A stretch of DNA of 64,000 nt from Aradus depressus (GCA_963662175.1 OY759215.1:58545213-58609212), one strand, 5' to 3'; positions 1 through 11,589 are shown, counted from the stretch's first letter. Numbers and translations: made by a program. Notes: generated from the letters alone by a model not told the origin.

Positions 1-240
1 CAGAGGAACCTTAGGTTTTCATCTGGAAGGTGAAAAAACCTTGAGAACGCCGTCCTTCGGATGAATCTGAGTCTGTAAGATGTTAGGTACTCGTTAAAGA
101 CCCCTACTTTAGCTGAATATACATGGGTAGGCAAAATTTAGAATTCCCACTTTAGAGTCGGGCTCGTCCACCAGAGAGACGCTCTGATAGTAGAAGATAT
201 GACGTCATAGTTAAAGCACGGGCACAGTCCATAATAACTA
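1..240 (+). repeat. SINE copy, body and tail (tRNA head outside window)
   Basis: This copy matches the body of the tRNA-derived SINE seen complete at 27353-27620 and 45902-46228. It shares the blocks CCGTCCTTCGGATG, AGGTACTCGTTAAAGAC, GTAGAGTCGGGCTC-like, GCTCTGATAGTAG and the end CATAATAACTAA. The tRNA-like head would lie left of the window. It is diverged from the consensus, so it is old. Confidence 0.75.
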
Positions 241-245
241 ATCAT

Positions 246-1084
246 GATATTCAATTTAATTTTATATTTTCGTCTTCATTATTAATTTCTGGCTAATCAA
301 CATCCACCATATGACCACTGATAAGTTCTAATGGGTTATTATTGATAACCTTCCATTTGACTAGAGGTAATTTTTGTTAAACATCTGTGAAGAAATACAA
401 GTTGGAAATGGGTGAATCATGAACTGATTTATAAAACATAAATATATTTGGGAGACCGAAAGGCCAAATAAGTGTTATATATTCACCTGTATCTAGTTAA
501 TTTACAACTGGTCTCAAATCAAGGACAACTTTCCTTCACCTTAAAATGAAGATATTGTAAATTGAAAATGGCGGCCAGTATAGGAGAGGAGAGGGTACCT
601 CATAAGAGTGAGAGAGAGGTGGCTCAAGCTGGGTCAGGATATGTCCACTTGCTTCCATTATTTCCATTCACGCCTTTCGTGTTGACAATACAAAAATAAC
701 TGTAGACACGGTGGTATTTTTGTTCACTCCAAACCATTGGTACTCCAAATTTGAGGCAGCTCTTCTTTCAATTTGTCCATCGCCGGAAATGTTCCCTACA
801 CGTTTTGCACACAATATAGGGAGCCCACGACCTATTTGGGTCCCCAAGCTGGTCACCAAAATAACCAATATGCCCTCTTCGCAAACCAAGAAATAGTTTT
901 CTTATTTTCTTTCTAGGAAAGTAGTTCAGGGTAGTTCAAGCAACGTCTTCAAGAGGAAACCATGGCGTCTATTCAATTGGCAAAAATTAATAGATCACAA
1001 AATATAAATAGATTAATATTAATACGAGGTACAATTCACCAAAACTATAGAAAATGCAAAAATTTACATAAGTAAATGTATGGA
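246..1084. other. AT-rich intergenic stretch, no gene seen
   Basis: No family-like protein, splice-consistent exon or RNA gene was recognised. Short open frames near 668-896 look like chance. Confidence 0.5.
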
Positions 1085-1089
1085 CATAT

Positions 1090-1206
1090 TGTAATGGACT
1101 ACCATAGTAGATTCAGGCTCATGTCCACCAGAGCAACGAAAGATTACTCCTGGTAGTGGGCGATATGACCTTGTAGTTGAAGCCCGGCCATAGAGTTATA
1201 ACTAAG
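1090..1206 (+). repeat. SINE fragment (3' part)
   Basis: The tail half of the SINE is visible: GGCTCATGTCCACCAGAG, then GGTAGTGGGCGATATGACC, then AGTTGAAGCCCGG and a TATAACTAA end. The head and centre are missing. Confidence 0.7.
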
Positions 1207-3071
1207 TTGTTTTTGTTTTTTTTGTTTTTTTTGCCTTATGTTTGATGCATATTACCCATGCCACTGTGTTATATAATTATTTAACACATCCATGGCCCCA
1301 GGAGGCAGTTGAAAATGTATACAAAATGGCTTTTTAAACAACAAAATGTTTGGATATCGACTCTAGAACCTAAAATGGTTTTACCATATCTCCAAATTTA
1401 GAGCTGATAAGGCCGAAACGATGCCACGTATGCAATCAGCGTCACAAATATACTCAAGAAAAAGTCTATCTTCTAAAGCACCAGATCAAAAAAAAAAATG
1501 GTTGTACAGTGTTATCGTGAGCCATTGAAACACGTAGGTACTCAAAAAACTTCGTGTTTTTTCCCCCTCATTAATCTTCATTAGCCCCCAAGTTGCCAAT
1601 TCTTACAATAGAATAATACTCTCAATTTTCAGTTGCTAATTTAACAACTAACTAACGGACTCAGCTCCTATTCGCTTCGCTCGCTTATACTGTTCGCGCT
1701 CACATAAGTCACTAGCTTTCTCTTTTCCATATAAAATTAACGCTACTATGCACTGGCTGGATAAGTAGATACTGTAATTAAATCGACTCGTTTGATTTGC
1801 GTTCCAGATGTTTCAAGGGAAATAGTACAACTAGTAGCCACTATTTGCTATAATCCCAGATCATTTTTGAAAGTTTATTTATTTATGGTCAACTTCAGCA
1901 ACTGGTAGGCGGAATCTAATAATAGCCTATTTGTTTATCTACCAGAAAATTAATAATGACAAGAAACATTTTTCTCCTCTATTAGAAAAAAATAATAATA
2001 AAACAATGATTGCCCTTGGACCAAACTAATGACCGCATTCATTTCTATTGACACTAATTACAAAACAGTAATATTTAAAAATATTTTACTTCTCATTCAA
2101 GGTCTTATCAGAGAATAATTCAATGGAAGAGCAAACATTGAAACGAGAGAAATAGAAAAAATTAAGTTAGGGGGAGGGGATTACCATCAAAATGATCAGC
2201 CTTAAGTGTGTTTAGAGATAAAATCGAACGAGAACAGAAACCCTTAGAACATTATTTTTCGCTCCCCGAATAAAATGTTATTCCAGAACCCCCAAAAAAA
2301 GTTGCACCCCACAGAAACTTCTGTCCGAAACCAAAAACTATCGTTCTGTTCCGGAACAAAATAAAAACAGGGAAACATTTTGTTTTGATTCGGATCAGAA
2401 AAAATATTTTTTTTTTTTTTTTTTTGCGAAAAGGTATTTTAACCATTTCAATGAACTCCTTCTTCAATATTTTCGGCAAATTCTCCAGAGATGTCCACTT
2501 TTTTCGACTAGATTTTGGTTCGATTTCACGCTTCTTCTTCAGATTACATTGAACGAATCGAAACCGATCGAATATTTGCCGAAAATATGGTACATGAAGC
2601 ATGGATTGGGGATCCTTGGCCTAGGCAACTGTTGTGTAACAATGGCGTTTTCATGACGAAAGGACAGTCAATTAAAATTATAGGAGCCATTAGTAACATG
2701 ACAATTTGTGGACATCCTGGAACTACCATGTTACCCAATAACAATAACATATAAACAGGGTCACCGGGCATTCTACCGGCATTGTTTAGAACTACACAAG
2801 TCCTTATCTATTTTCACATTGCTATTCTGACTCAAGGCTAACATAAATTGCTATTAATTAAAACTTAAAACTTTTTATTTTAAGTAAATTGCCTTCGAAA
2901 AATAACATTCCATCCTTGTCCATTTGGTAGAGATGTAAGTTAAAAAAATTATTATACCTCAGCAGGTTAAAGGTACATGCATATATGTATATATAATTCA
3001 CATATACATACATATATACACTATTCATGTATAAATACACAATACAATAGTTTATATAGAAAGTTGTAGCT
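1207..3071. other. Intergenic AT-rich DNA, no gene seen
   Basis: Nothing coding is supported. A poly-T run lies near 2407-2425, and short AT microsatellites lie near 2980-3020. The open frames near 2252-2770 overlap on both strands and resemble no family known to me. Confidence 0.45.
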
Positions 3072-3310
3072 CTAAATCATCGTGATGATGGGCGCTAAAG
3101 CCTTGGCCTCCTCCAGGAAATGTCCCCAAGCAGCTCTGTCCTGGGCCAGTCTCCACCAGCACACCGCAACAAACCGTCTTGCGTCTCTGTTCACGGTCTC
3201 CAGCCATCTTCTTCTGGGTCGTCCCACTCTTCTCCTACCCTCCGGTCTCTCATTCACCATTCCTTGGTATAAGGTCCTCGTCCACCCGTCTTACGTGTCC
3301 AGCTATAGCT
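3072..3310 (-). pseudogene. 3' end of a non-LTR retrotransposon ORF2 (RTE/R1-like C-terminal tail), decayed
   Basis: The minus strand reads GHVRRVDEDLIPRNGE, then after an interruption RPEGRRRVGRPRRRWLETV, and later WRLAQDRAAWGHFLEEAKAL. The order 'GH-RM-D', 'RP-G-RR-GRP-RW', 'A-DR--W----EEAKA' is the usual end of the C-terminal domain in many RTE-, R1- and CR1-like reverse transcriptases. Only this tail is present, so it is a 5'-truncated dead copy. The exact clade cannot be fixed from 80 residues. Confidence 0.7.
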
Positions 3311-3886
3311 CTAGTTATAGCTCTAAAATAACCAAAAAGAGACCTGTACACACCTGTACATACAGTTTTCTTGTAGAATCTCTAAATTTACCCGTAAATT
3401 TCTAATATCTGTAACTTTCTTGATCAGTTGAAGATAAAATTGTAAATGTACCTATATATAATGTTAGAGGACATTTAATGCGCTACAACTTCTTTTTAGA
3501 CGTGCTAGAGATAAAAGTTTGACGAAAAACGTGAGGCAAAATGTTTTTTTTTTTTCAAAAATTAGCGAAAAACCCATTAAACTGTCGATCTAACTAATAT
3601 ATCAACACAACATTCAGTATGAGAATTCAGAAGTCTCTGACTAAGAAACCTATTCATTTTCAACCAAATCGATAAATTGGTTTCAGAGGCAGAGCGAAAA
3701 CTTACTTGTTTAATTCACGCTGGGGAAGTACATTGCCGGTGATTCATAGACAACTATTTTTTTTTAAATAGATGTACAAATTAATGTTTTACCTGAAATT
3801 TACCTACTAACTTCATCCAACGAGTATTACATAATTTAGAAAAAATAAGAAAAACCAATCGTGAAGTTCAAGGTTGAGCACGTGTG
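3311..3886. other. No gene seen
   Basis: AT-rich DNA between a LINE tail and a tandem array. I see no coding or RNA feature. Confidence 0.45.
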
Positions 3887-4382
3887 CACGACAAGACACA
3901 CGGGATGGGGAGCCACATTAATTTGTGTATCGCCTGGAGTGGGCCTAGTGCACGACAAGACACACTGGAAGGGGAGCCACATTAATTCGTGTATCGCCTG
4001 GAGTGGACCTAGTGCACGACAAGACACACTCAATGGGGAGCCACATTAATTTGTGCATCGCCTGGAGTGGACCTAGTGCACGACAAGACACACTCAATGG
4101 GGAGCCACATTAATTCGTGTATCGCCTAGAGTGGACCTAGTGCACTACAAGACACACTGGATGGGGAGCCACATTAATTCGTATATCGCCTGGAGTGGGC
4201 CTAGTGCACGACAAGACACACTGGATGGGGAGCCACATTAATTCGTGTATCGCCTGGAGTGGACCTAGTGCACGACAAGACACATTGGATGGGGAGCCAC
4301 ATTAATTCGTATATCGCCTGGAGTGGGCCTAGTGCACGACAAGACACACTGGATGGAGAGCCACATTAATTCGTGTATCGCC
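3887..4382 (+). repeat. 64-bp tandem array, about 7.75 copies
   Basis: Units start at 3887, 3951, 4015, 4079, 4143, 4207, 4271 and 4335, exactly 64 bp apart, and the last stops after 48 bp. Each unit begins CACGACAAGACACACT and contains GGGGAGCCACATTAAT and ATCGCCTGGAGTGG. Copies differ at a few positions (for example TTCGTGTATC or TTTGTGCATC, and CACTACAAG in the fifth). The unit is GC-richer than its surroundings. There is no leader or spacer variety, so it is a minisatellite and not a CRISPR array. Confidence 0.95.
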
Positions 4383-5389
4383 TTTTCATATAAAATAACA
4401 AACAAACTTTTTTTTTTTAAGTATATTTTTTCCTGTAAATCACACTAGCTGGGGTGACAACCGTTGCCCAGCATATACTTGCCGTTGTATCACTAGTAAA
4501 TAGAACAACAATCAGCTGAAGTAGACTAGAACAATCTGGTGGTTCTCCTGAATATCTAGACTAGCAGGTTACCTGGCGATGCCGCATAGTAACTTTAAGT
4601 TAGAGACTTCAGAAATATGTTGCATTTTCAATGATTTTGAGGCCATAGATGTGGTGTCACTGATCCATCCCTGTCCAAATAAAAAACATTTTGGAATAAA
4701 CATAGTCTAGATTAGATAATTTTATATCTTTAGAATTATCTAACTCAATATTTATTTCCAACTTACAGTTACTTACCGAACAGATAAGGTTACTAATCTG
4801 CTTAAATTTAGTAACAGTGAGACGCCGGGTAACCAGCCAGTAATTACGTAAGTAACATTAATATACCACACCTCGGGTCAAGGTTATCTAGGTAGTAAAT
4901 ACATGCCAAATTTCAGATTTTTAGACTCCTTTAGATTCCTTCGCCATTGTGAGACCATGCTACCTAAGCCCTACCCTCCAGCCCGCACGGCCACCATAAA
5001 ATTTACAATTCCCCCACTTTACAATTCTGAGTATTGAATCTTGAAAATGAAAAAAATTGCGTTGAGGATATGCAAATATTTTATAGCAGACAAATAAGTA
5101 CTGGTTGCGTCCTTCATTATTTTTCCTTTTATTGTATCCTGGCTAAAAAAAATCACATACTATCTTTGAAGCTGGCAACCTATAATTTATTCCTCTGACG
5201 CTGCAGTCAAACAATGAAGGTGGAAACAAGACTGAAATGATGCTTATTTGAGAGAAAAAGTCTACATGCAACTCGCTTGTGCAATAGCATTATTATTAGT
5301 TACCTAAGGTTAGAGCAAAAATAAAAATAAATTAAGGTTTTTTTGAGATGCAATACTAATAACTTTTATATATCCATTTTAGTAGGTAA
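4383..5389. other. No gene seen
   Basis: AT-rich DNA with a short CGCCGGGTAACC motif at 4823-4834 that recurs elsewhere in the window. No coding or RNA feature was found. Confidence 0.45.
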
Positions 5390-5565
5390 AGAACTTTAAG
5401 AACGCTGTCCTTCGGATGTCAGGTACTCGTTAAAGAGCCTTGATAACAAAACCTGAGTACGTAAAATTTTGGACTCCCACAGAGTCGACGAAAGAGAGCT
5501 CTGGTAGTAGACGATATGACCTCGTAGTTAACGCCCGGGCGTGAACCACAATAACTAACCATAAT
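5390..5565 (+). repeat. SINE fragment (body and tail)
   Basis: Contains AAGAACGCTGTCCTTCGGATG, AGGTACTCGTTAAAGA, GAGCTCTGGTAGTAG and CGATATGACCTCGTAGTTAA in consensus order, with the tRNA head missing and an internal deletion relative to the full copy at 45902-46228. Confidence 0.75.
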
Positions 5566-5639
5566 TTTAGTTTATGGAAAAATAGTTTTCAAACTTAAAT
5601 ATTTTCAAGTTCTTTTACTAGGAGCCTCTATATATATAT

Positions 5640-5697
5640 TTTTTTTTTCTTAAAGTTTTCAGTTCAACCCTGAAGGGTCATGGGTGCCCCATGCTAC
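5640..5697 (-). mobile_element. 3' UTR tail and poly-A of a LINE, cut off by the LTR element
   Basis: On the minus strand this reads CATGGGGCACCCATGACCC and continues to AACTTTAAG plus an A run. If the LTR element 5698-10674 and one CTAC copy are removed, this piece joins directly to the LINE 3' region at 10675-11430 and supplies its poly-A end. The join is inferred from the position of the target duplication. Confidence 0.6.
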
Positions 5698-6463
5698 TGT
5701 GATAAAAACTTGTTTGCTACCACATTTCCTGTAGAAATTTGATCTCTTTTGTTTATTTAAATTTTGATTTCTACAGTAGTTTGCCGAAAATTGCCCTAAA
5801 AAAATATTATCAATAATTTAAGACGTGCAATTTTTAAGAAAGTACACGTATACAACGAAAAAAAATTCAATTAAACAAACTTTACACTTGGATTCACAAA
5901 GAGATACCAATTTTTAATAATTTTAAATAATATTAATTTCTAATCCAAAGGTTTTTTAAATGATACTACTGGGACAACAGGGAAGATGAATAGAATAGAA
6001 TTTGAAGAGGACAAATAATTAGGTTATTATCTATATTTACATATTTAAATTTAAAAAAAACTTATTTGAACAAACAAAACAAAAATTTACAATGGCACAA
6101 AAACATTAAATTAATACTTAAAAAACTATTTCTTTTTTTATTTGGGCATATTGAAAAATATATATTATTAATTGTACCTTCTCGACGCCTCTACCACAAA
6201 AACCAGACCCCGTCAACTCTTCACTAATTGTTCAACTTCATTTTATTTAAAACATATCAAACCACATGCACCGTTTAAGAGCTAGCTCACGACTCCATTA
6301 CATTTTACACTATATCACAGCTGTTTTTTATATGTTTTCTTGTTTTGTTTCTCAAACACCTTGATATATATCTAATATATATATGATATTAGATTATAAT
6401 AAAAAAAATTACCTCTTTTCATTAAAATATTCATTTAAAAAATGTTCCGTAGTGTACATCACA
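5698..6463 (-). repeat. 3' LTR of the non-autonomous LTR element
   Basis: Matches 9908-10674 almost base for base. It starts TGTGATAAAAAC and ends ACATCACA on the plus strand, which are the LTR's end and start when read on the element's own strand. Confidence 0.93.
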
Positions 6464-6483
6464 TTTGCCTTTTCCTTCTTTTT
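6464..6483 (-). other. Polypurine tract of the LTR element
   Basis: On the minus strand this 20-base stretch is nearly all purine (AAGAAGGAAAAGGCAAA core) and abuts the 3' LTR, where plus-strand priming is expected in LTR retroelements. Confidence 0.8.
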
Positions 6484-6485
6484 AA

Positions 6486-8562
6486 AAAAAAATGTTTGTT
6501 CACAAAATTTTTTTTTTTTTTTTATATATAAGTTCTTTCAGATTTAATTTCTTCCAATACACAGGTTGATTTAGCTTCTTCCTCGAATCCACATGATAAG
6601 CTTCCTCCTTCAATACACAGATGGATTAACGTCTTCCTCCAATACACAGGTAGATTAGCTTCCTCCTCAAACGCACATGTTGGCTGGCTCCTTGGTGTCT
6701 TCAACTCATTGCTCAACGATGTATCGAAGTCTCTCTCTCACTTACACTCACTGATTTATTTTTTTATTTTTTATATGCCCAATTCGACGCTCTTTTTATA
6801 CATATATGCCCATTTTTTATATTTTTATAACTATTTACAATTATTAAACTTATATATATATGTACCTAATTTCTAATAAACAAAAACAAATATTAATCTA
6901 AAAATTTACAATTAATCCTTAACCTAAAGAAAATGTTAACTTAAATTTATAAAAATTGGAACTAATTGAACATAAAAAAAAATAACATAATACTAAATTT
7001 TTACATATTTACAGGATCAGTCATAGTCATGAAATCAAGTTTGGAAATAATCAAGTTGGATGCAGATTTAAGAAATTGCCAATTATTTTACTTTCCGCCT
7101 TTACCATCAATATACAATTGTATGTATTCAAAATAATTATACAAAAAGATTGTATATAAAAAAATTTACTTGAAATAAAAATTAAATAAATCCTTTTTTA
7201 TTTACTTCATCACACTTCCAAAATATTACTTAACAATCAAAATTAGGCCTCACGCCGGGTAATAAGGAATACAAATTTAATTTATTTAATATATATATAG
7301 TACTTGTCTTTTGAGGTATTAAATTCTTTGAGACGTCCTTCATACTTCCTAACTAAAAAAAATGTATCTCACATATATTTCATTTCAATTTACTTCCCTA
7401 ACTAATTACACCCTAAGAATACTTTCGTCGATGTAGCAAAAATACGGTTCCTCCTATCTCAGGTAGGCAACCAACACTACAATATAAATCTCCATTATAT
7501 CGCTAGTTCTTTCTAGTCGACACACAAAAAAAATCATCTCCCACAGATCAAAAAAATATATATTTCTAATTAATCACTATCTCTTACTAGGATTAAAAAT
7601 AATATCTCCCAAAACAAATCTATATAATCCCGACGTCTAAAAGAATGTCATCAGCAATTTAATTTTAAAACTTCTCTAATTAATATTACCCTTTGTTTGT
7701 TCCTATTCCTAAAGTTATATAATGTGCTCCTACAACTCTTCTCATTCTCATCTACTCTCTCTATTAAACAAATTTACGTAGAAAAAAAACATGTTACTCA
7801 AATAATAAATGAAATTGTCTAAATAATAGAATTTATAATAACAAAAACTTAATAACCTATGCATACATACAATTTATATAATATATTATCATTCCACGGC
7901 TTCTATACAGTTTCGTTCGTCTTTCTAATTTATAATATTATTATGATTTAGTCACGTCCGGTATCCTAGCTGAACAGTTCCGAAACAGAAAATCTGTCCC
8001 CTTGACTCGGCCTCAGGAAGTTCGTCATGTCTCCAAAGAGATCTAGGCATCTCTCAGCCTGCTGATTTTATCTTTCTAACATTTGTAATAAAAAATATAA
8101 TTAAAAAAAATCTATCTTCTTCCATATTATGTTCGTTCAAAATCAATCAGTTGTATATATATATATATGTTTTAATTTTCAATAAAATCGTTATTAACAA
8201 GTAAGTCTCAAATAAATAATTTGTATATATTAAATTTGGATGACTAATCCTTAAATATAATTCTCAGATAATTTTATACTGATCCTAACATATAATCTAA
8301 TCCTAAAAAAAATATAATTCTAATTAATTTAAACGCAGAACTATACCAAAATTCATCCATACTCTTCTATATACCAAAATTCTCTCATCCAAAAATAAAT
8401 GTATCATTCATACTATTATATTAGTCCAATGTCACTTCGTCATATTTTAAATTAATCCTAATTCTGTCATGTTAGTCTGTCAGTCATTTCCTCAAACTCA
8501 TCCGAGTTGCAAAAAAATAGGTTCACTATAAAAAGTGGCTAATGCAATTATATTGCAAAGCC
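6486..8562 (-). other. Interior of the LTR element without coding capacity
   Basis: About 2.1 kb of very AT-rich sequence lies between the gag-like gene and the 3' LTR, where pol would be expected. I see no protease, RT, RNase H or integrase motif in any frame. A 64-codon open frame at 6522-6716 has a local repeat (a 'tccaatacacagg'-type unit, about three times) and is probably not a gene. Confidence 0.6.
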
Positions 8563-9648
8563 TTAATTTAATTTTATCTTTTTCCGGATGCCCCGGCGAA
8601 TTATGTCTTTAAAAATCCCCTCCCCCTTCTCTAAATATTTGTTCAGTGTTAATTTTGTCCTTAATACCTGTTTGAATGCTTTTACTCTCTTTTTAAAATT
8701 GTTCTTATAACTTTTATTAGCCTCCTTTCTATTTCCAGTTTGTCTGTAAGTTTTAACTATATTTTCTTTAAAATTAAAATTTGTCTTTTGTTTGTTGTCC
8801 TCAGTCTGTTCGTTTGTTTTGTCTAATAACATCCAAATGTTCCTTTCACTCTGTCCATCCACATCAACATTCATCCTATTTTCTTGAATTTCACTTAATA
8901 CTAATTTTTCTACATTTTGACTCTCTTCCTCCACCTCTTTCTCTAAAATTTGGGTCTGTTCCTCCCCACTGTTATTCTCTGTTCCTTCTACCTCATCAAC
9001 TTGTGACTGACTGTCAATAATAAGAACCTCTTTTTCTACTTCAGAATTCCCTTCATCCAACTTGTTAATTTTTTGAATAAAGTGCTTTTCTAAGTTTTCT
9101 CCTGCTTTATTTATCCTACTTTCAACTCTTTCATTTTCTATTTGAATTTTCTCTACTTGGTTCATCAAATTGTCCACCTTTTTATTTAATTTAAATTCTA
9201 AATTTTTAATGTCACCCCTTAAGTTTGTCTCTAATTTTCCTAATTTGTCCCCCATTTCCCTTTTTAAATTTGTCTCTAAATTTCCTAATTTATTACTTTG
9301 CTCTTCCATTTTTTGATTCATATCCCCCCTTAAATTTCTACCCTGTTCTTCTATTTTTTGATTGATATTTCCAATATCCCCCCTTAAATTTCCCATATCC
9401 CCAGTTAACTTTGTCAACACAACACGGAGCCATTCCATATCAGGAGCAGCAATGCCCTCTTTTTCTTTATCTTTATTTACCCCTTCCCCTTGCGACTCCT
9501 CACCTGTACCCTGCATGGACTCCATTGCGGCTGGAGTCTCCCTTTCTCTATCTTCCGATAACTCCATATCGGATCTTTCCTCCGAACTTGACCCTTCCTC
9601 TCTACTTTCCTCCTCTAATCTTCTCGCTTGTCCTCTGGTAATTGGCAT
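8563..9648 (-). CDS. Gag-like coiled-coil protein of the LTR element, 361 aa
   Basis: Begins MPITRGQARRLEEESREE, a start typical of arthropod Gypsy-type gag proteins. Residues ~1-75 are very acidic. Residues ~85-200 carry repeated LRGDI/NQKMEEQ/LGNLETNLKRE heptad-like units, a strong coiled coil. Residues ~210-280 are again acidic, and the C-terminus (~300-361) is highly basic, ending RRGIRKKIKLN. There is no CCHC zinc knuckle, so nucleic-acid packaging may rest on the basic tail. It lies 235 bp downstream of the 5' LTR, the normal gag position, and no pol follows. The frame is intact. An accessory gag-like scaffold is the best reading; I did not recognise a capsid domain. Confidence 0.75.
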   Translation of the reverse strand: MPITRGQARRLEEESREEGSSSEERSDMELSEDRERETPAAMESMQGTGEESQGEGVNKDKEKEGIAAPDMEWLRVVLTKLTGDMGNLRGDIGNINQKIEEQGRNLRGDMNQKMEEQSNKLGNLETNLKREMGDKLGKLETNLRGDIKNLEFKLNKKVDNLMNQVEKIQIENERVESRINKAGENLEKHFIQKINKLDEGNSEVEKEVLIIDSQSQVDEVEGTENNSGEEQTQILEKEVEEESQNVEKLVLSEIQENRMNVDVDGQSERNIWMLLDKTNEQTEDNKQKTNFNFKENIVKTYRQTGNRKEANKSYKNNFKKRVKAFKQVLRTKLTLNKYLEKGEGIFKDIIRRGIRKKIKLN

Positions 9649-9883
9649 TTTCTTACTTTACTAAATATATAATTACTAAACAAAAACAATGTTATATAAA
9701 ATAGTAACCTTCTTTTGAAGTTGGCAAAAAAAAATATTATTTCTCAAAATTAAATGTAACCCTTATTTGTCTCTATTCTATCCTTTTCATCTTTTTCAAC
9801 CTATTTCCCTACTTTAATTAATATAAAAAAAAATTCTCCCATCAAGGTTTTGCCAAAATATGATGGGGCTTTGTGGCGAAAAT

Positions 9884-9903
9884 CGTCCCCACAAGGGATG
9901 CCA
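9884..9903 (-). other. Primer binding site of the LTR element
   Basis: On the minus strand, four bases after the 5' LTR, the sequence is TGGCATCCCTTGTGGGGACG. It begins TGG, as expected for pairing with the CCA end of a tRNA. The donor tRNA was not identified. Confidence 0.7.
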
Positions 9904-9907
9904 AAAA

Positions 9908-10674
9908 TGTGATAAAAACTTGTTTGCTACCACATTTCCTGTAGAAATTTGATCTCTTTTGTTTATTTAAATTTTGATTTCTACAGTAGTTTGCCGAAAA
10001 TTGCCCTAAAAAAATATTATCAATAATTTAAGACGTGCAATTTTTAAGAAAGTACACGTATACAACGAAAAAAAATTCAATTAAACAAACTTTACACTTG
10101 GATTCACAAAGAGATACCAATTTTTAATAATTTTAAATAATATTAATTTCTAATCCAAAGGTTTTTTAAATGATACTACTGGGACAACAGGGAAGATGAA
10201 TAGAATAGAATTTGAAGAGGACAAATAATTGGGTTATTATCTATATTTACATATTTAAATTAAAAAAAAACTTATTTGAACAAACAAAACAAAAATTTAC
10301 AATGGCACAAAAACATTAAATTAATACTTAAAAAACTATTTCTTTTTTTATTTGGGCATATTGAAAAATATATATTATTAATTGTACCTTCTCGACGCCT
10401 CTACCACAAAAAACCAGACCCCGTCAACTCTTCACTAATTGTTCAACTTCATTTTATTTAAAACATATCAAACCACATGCACCGTTTAAGAGCTAGCTCA
10501 CGACTCCATTACATTTTACACTATATCACAGCTGTTTTTTATATGTTTTCTTGTTTTGTTTCTCAAACACCTTGATATATATATAATATATATATGATAT
10601 TAGATTATAATAAAAAAAATTACCTCTTTTCATTAAAATATCCATTTAAAAAATGTTCCGTAGTGTACATCACA
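9908..10674 (-). repeat. 5' LTR of the non-autonomous LTR element
   Basis: 767 bp, nearly identical to 5698-6463. It is followed on the plus strand by the second CTAC of the target duplication. Confidence 0.93.
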
Positions 10675-11430
10675 CTACATTTGATTGAGTCTCCTGCTAG
10701 TCCCCAGCCGGCGGCCTGACCCGACACGAGGGACATAGCAAGGCACCCCCGGGCTACTCTCATGTCCGTAATATGCTATAGCATTAACACGGCTAGTGGT
10801 GGGATAGCTTGAGGACGAGGGTGTGCATGTGACTGAAACCGTCCACACCCTCCAAGCCTTGGATCTGCCATGGTACCAGAGGACCCCAAGACATTACATG
10901 TTTCGAACAACGCTACGAGAATATTAGGCAAATAAAATTAATAATAATAAATAAGGAAGCCAAGAAATTGCAATAACAAAAAAAAAAAAAAAAATGTAGG
11001 AAATAAATTTGATTCAGATATATATATTTTAGGAAGGTTCACAATAACTCTAATACGGAAATTTTGTTTAGGAACTGAATTAATTTGGACAGATTCTCTG
11101 GATGATCCCCCAAAAGAAGGGGCGGGGAGGAGGGCGATTGGCCGCTGTTCGGTCCCGCTGATAGGAGGGACACTCCACCAGAATATGAAGGACAGTGAGA
11201 GGCAGGTGGCAAGTGGCACAGAGGGGTGGAGGCTGGCCTGCCATGGGTCAGCCAAGTGTGCCCCAGCCGAAGGCGGCAGATCACTACCTCCTCGCGGCGT
11301 CTCTCCCTGTAGCTGCACATCCAAGTCCTCGTAGTCGGCTTGACCATTCTTAGTTTATTATTTGTTTTCTGTTGCCACCAAGTCTCCCACTCATCCAGAA
11401 CAGTCTCTGATTGTTGGTCTTATTTCTGTC
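10675..11430 (-). pseudogene. LINE ORF2 C-terminus and 3' UTR (RNase H-type LINE), interrupted by the LTR element
   Basis: The minus strand reads DEWETWWQQKTNNKLR, then RRREEVVICRLRLGHTWLTH. This is the 'NKL---KP', 'R-EEV-L-RLR-GHT-LTHG' region that follows RNase H in I- and R1-like LINEs. After PLCHLPPA the frame is broken; a second frame continues with SHCPSY-type residues of the terminal CCHC motif. A GC-rich 3' UTR runs to 10675 and would continue at 5697-5640. It is 5' truncated and dead, and it predates the LTR insertion. Confidence 0.75.
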
Positions 11431-11589
11431 CACGGGATGGGTCGGTAACGTAAATATTTGAAAATAGGTAGATGATACGACGATCGCCTGTCAGTATAGT
11501 GTCCTCTCCGTCGCCTGAACAGCTCCAGGAAGCCTCAAGCTAAGATCTCCGCTCTTCGCAGATTATCCATAAAAGAACAAAATCAGCTG

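Larger units (their letters stand above)
5698..10674 (-). mobile_element. Non-autonomous Ty3/Gypsy-like LTR retrotransposon, 4,977 bp
   Basis: Two long direct repeats (5698-6463 and 9908-10674) begin TGTGAT and end ATCACA, giving perfect 6-bp inverted ends. They flank an interior of about 3.4 kb. The 4-bp duplication CTAC lies at 5694-5697 and 10675-10678. A primer-binding-site-like sequence follows the right LTR, and a purine tract precedes the left LTR, so the element reads on the minus strand. The only long gene is a gag-like frame next to the 5' LTR. No protease, reverse transcriptase or integrase was found, so it would need another element's enzymes. The LTRs differ at only about six positions, which points to recent insertion. 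Confidence 0.93.

Noticed and set aside
668..896. Overlapping open frames on both strands
   Set aside because: Short, mutually antisense and without family resemblance or splice context.
2252..2771. Open frames of 75-116 codons
   Set aside because: Low-complexity Lys/Phe-rich translation through a poly-T run, on both strands; no domain.
3072..3405. Plus-strand 107-codon frame
   Set aside because: Antisense of the recognisable LINE tail on the minus strand.
3887..4382. CRISPR-like array
   Set aside because: Units are contiguous 64-bp copies without unique spacers, in a eukaryotic genome.
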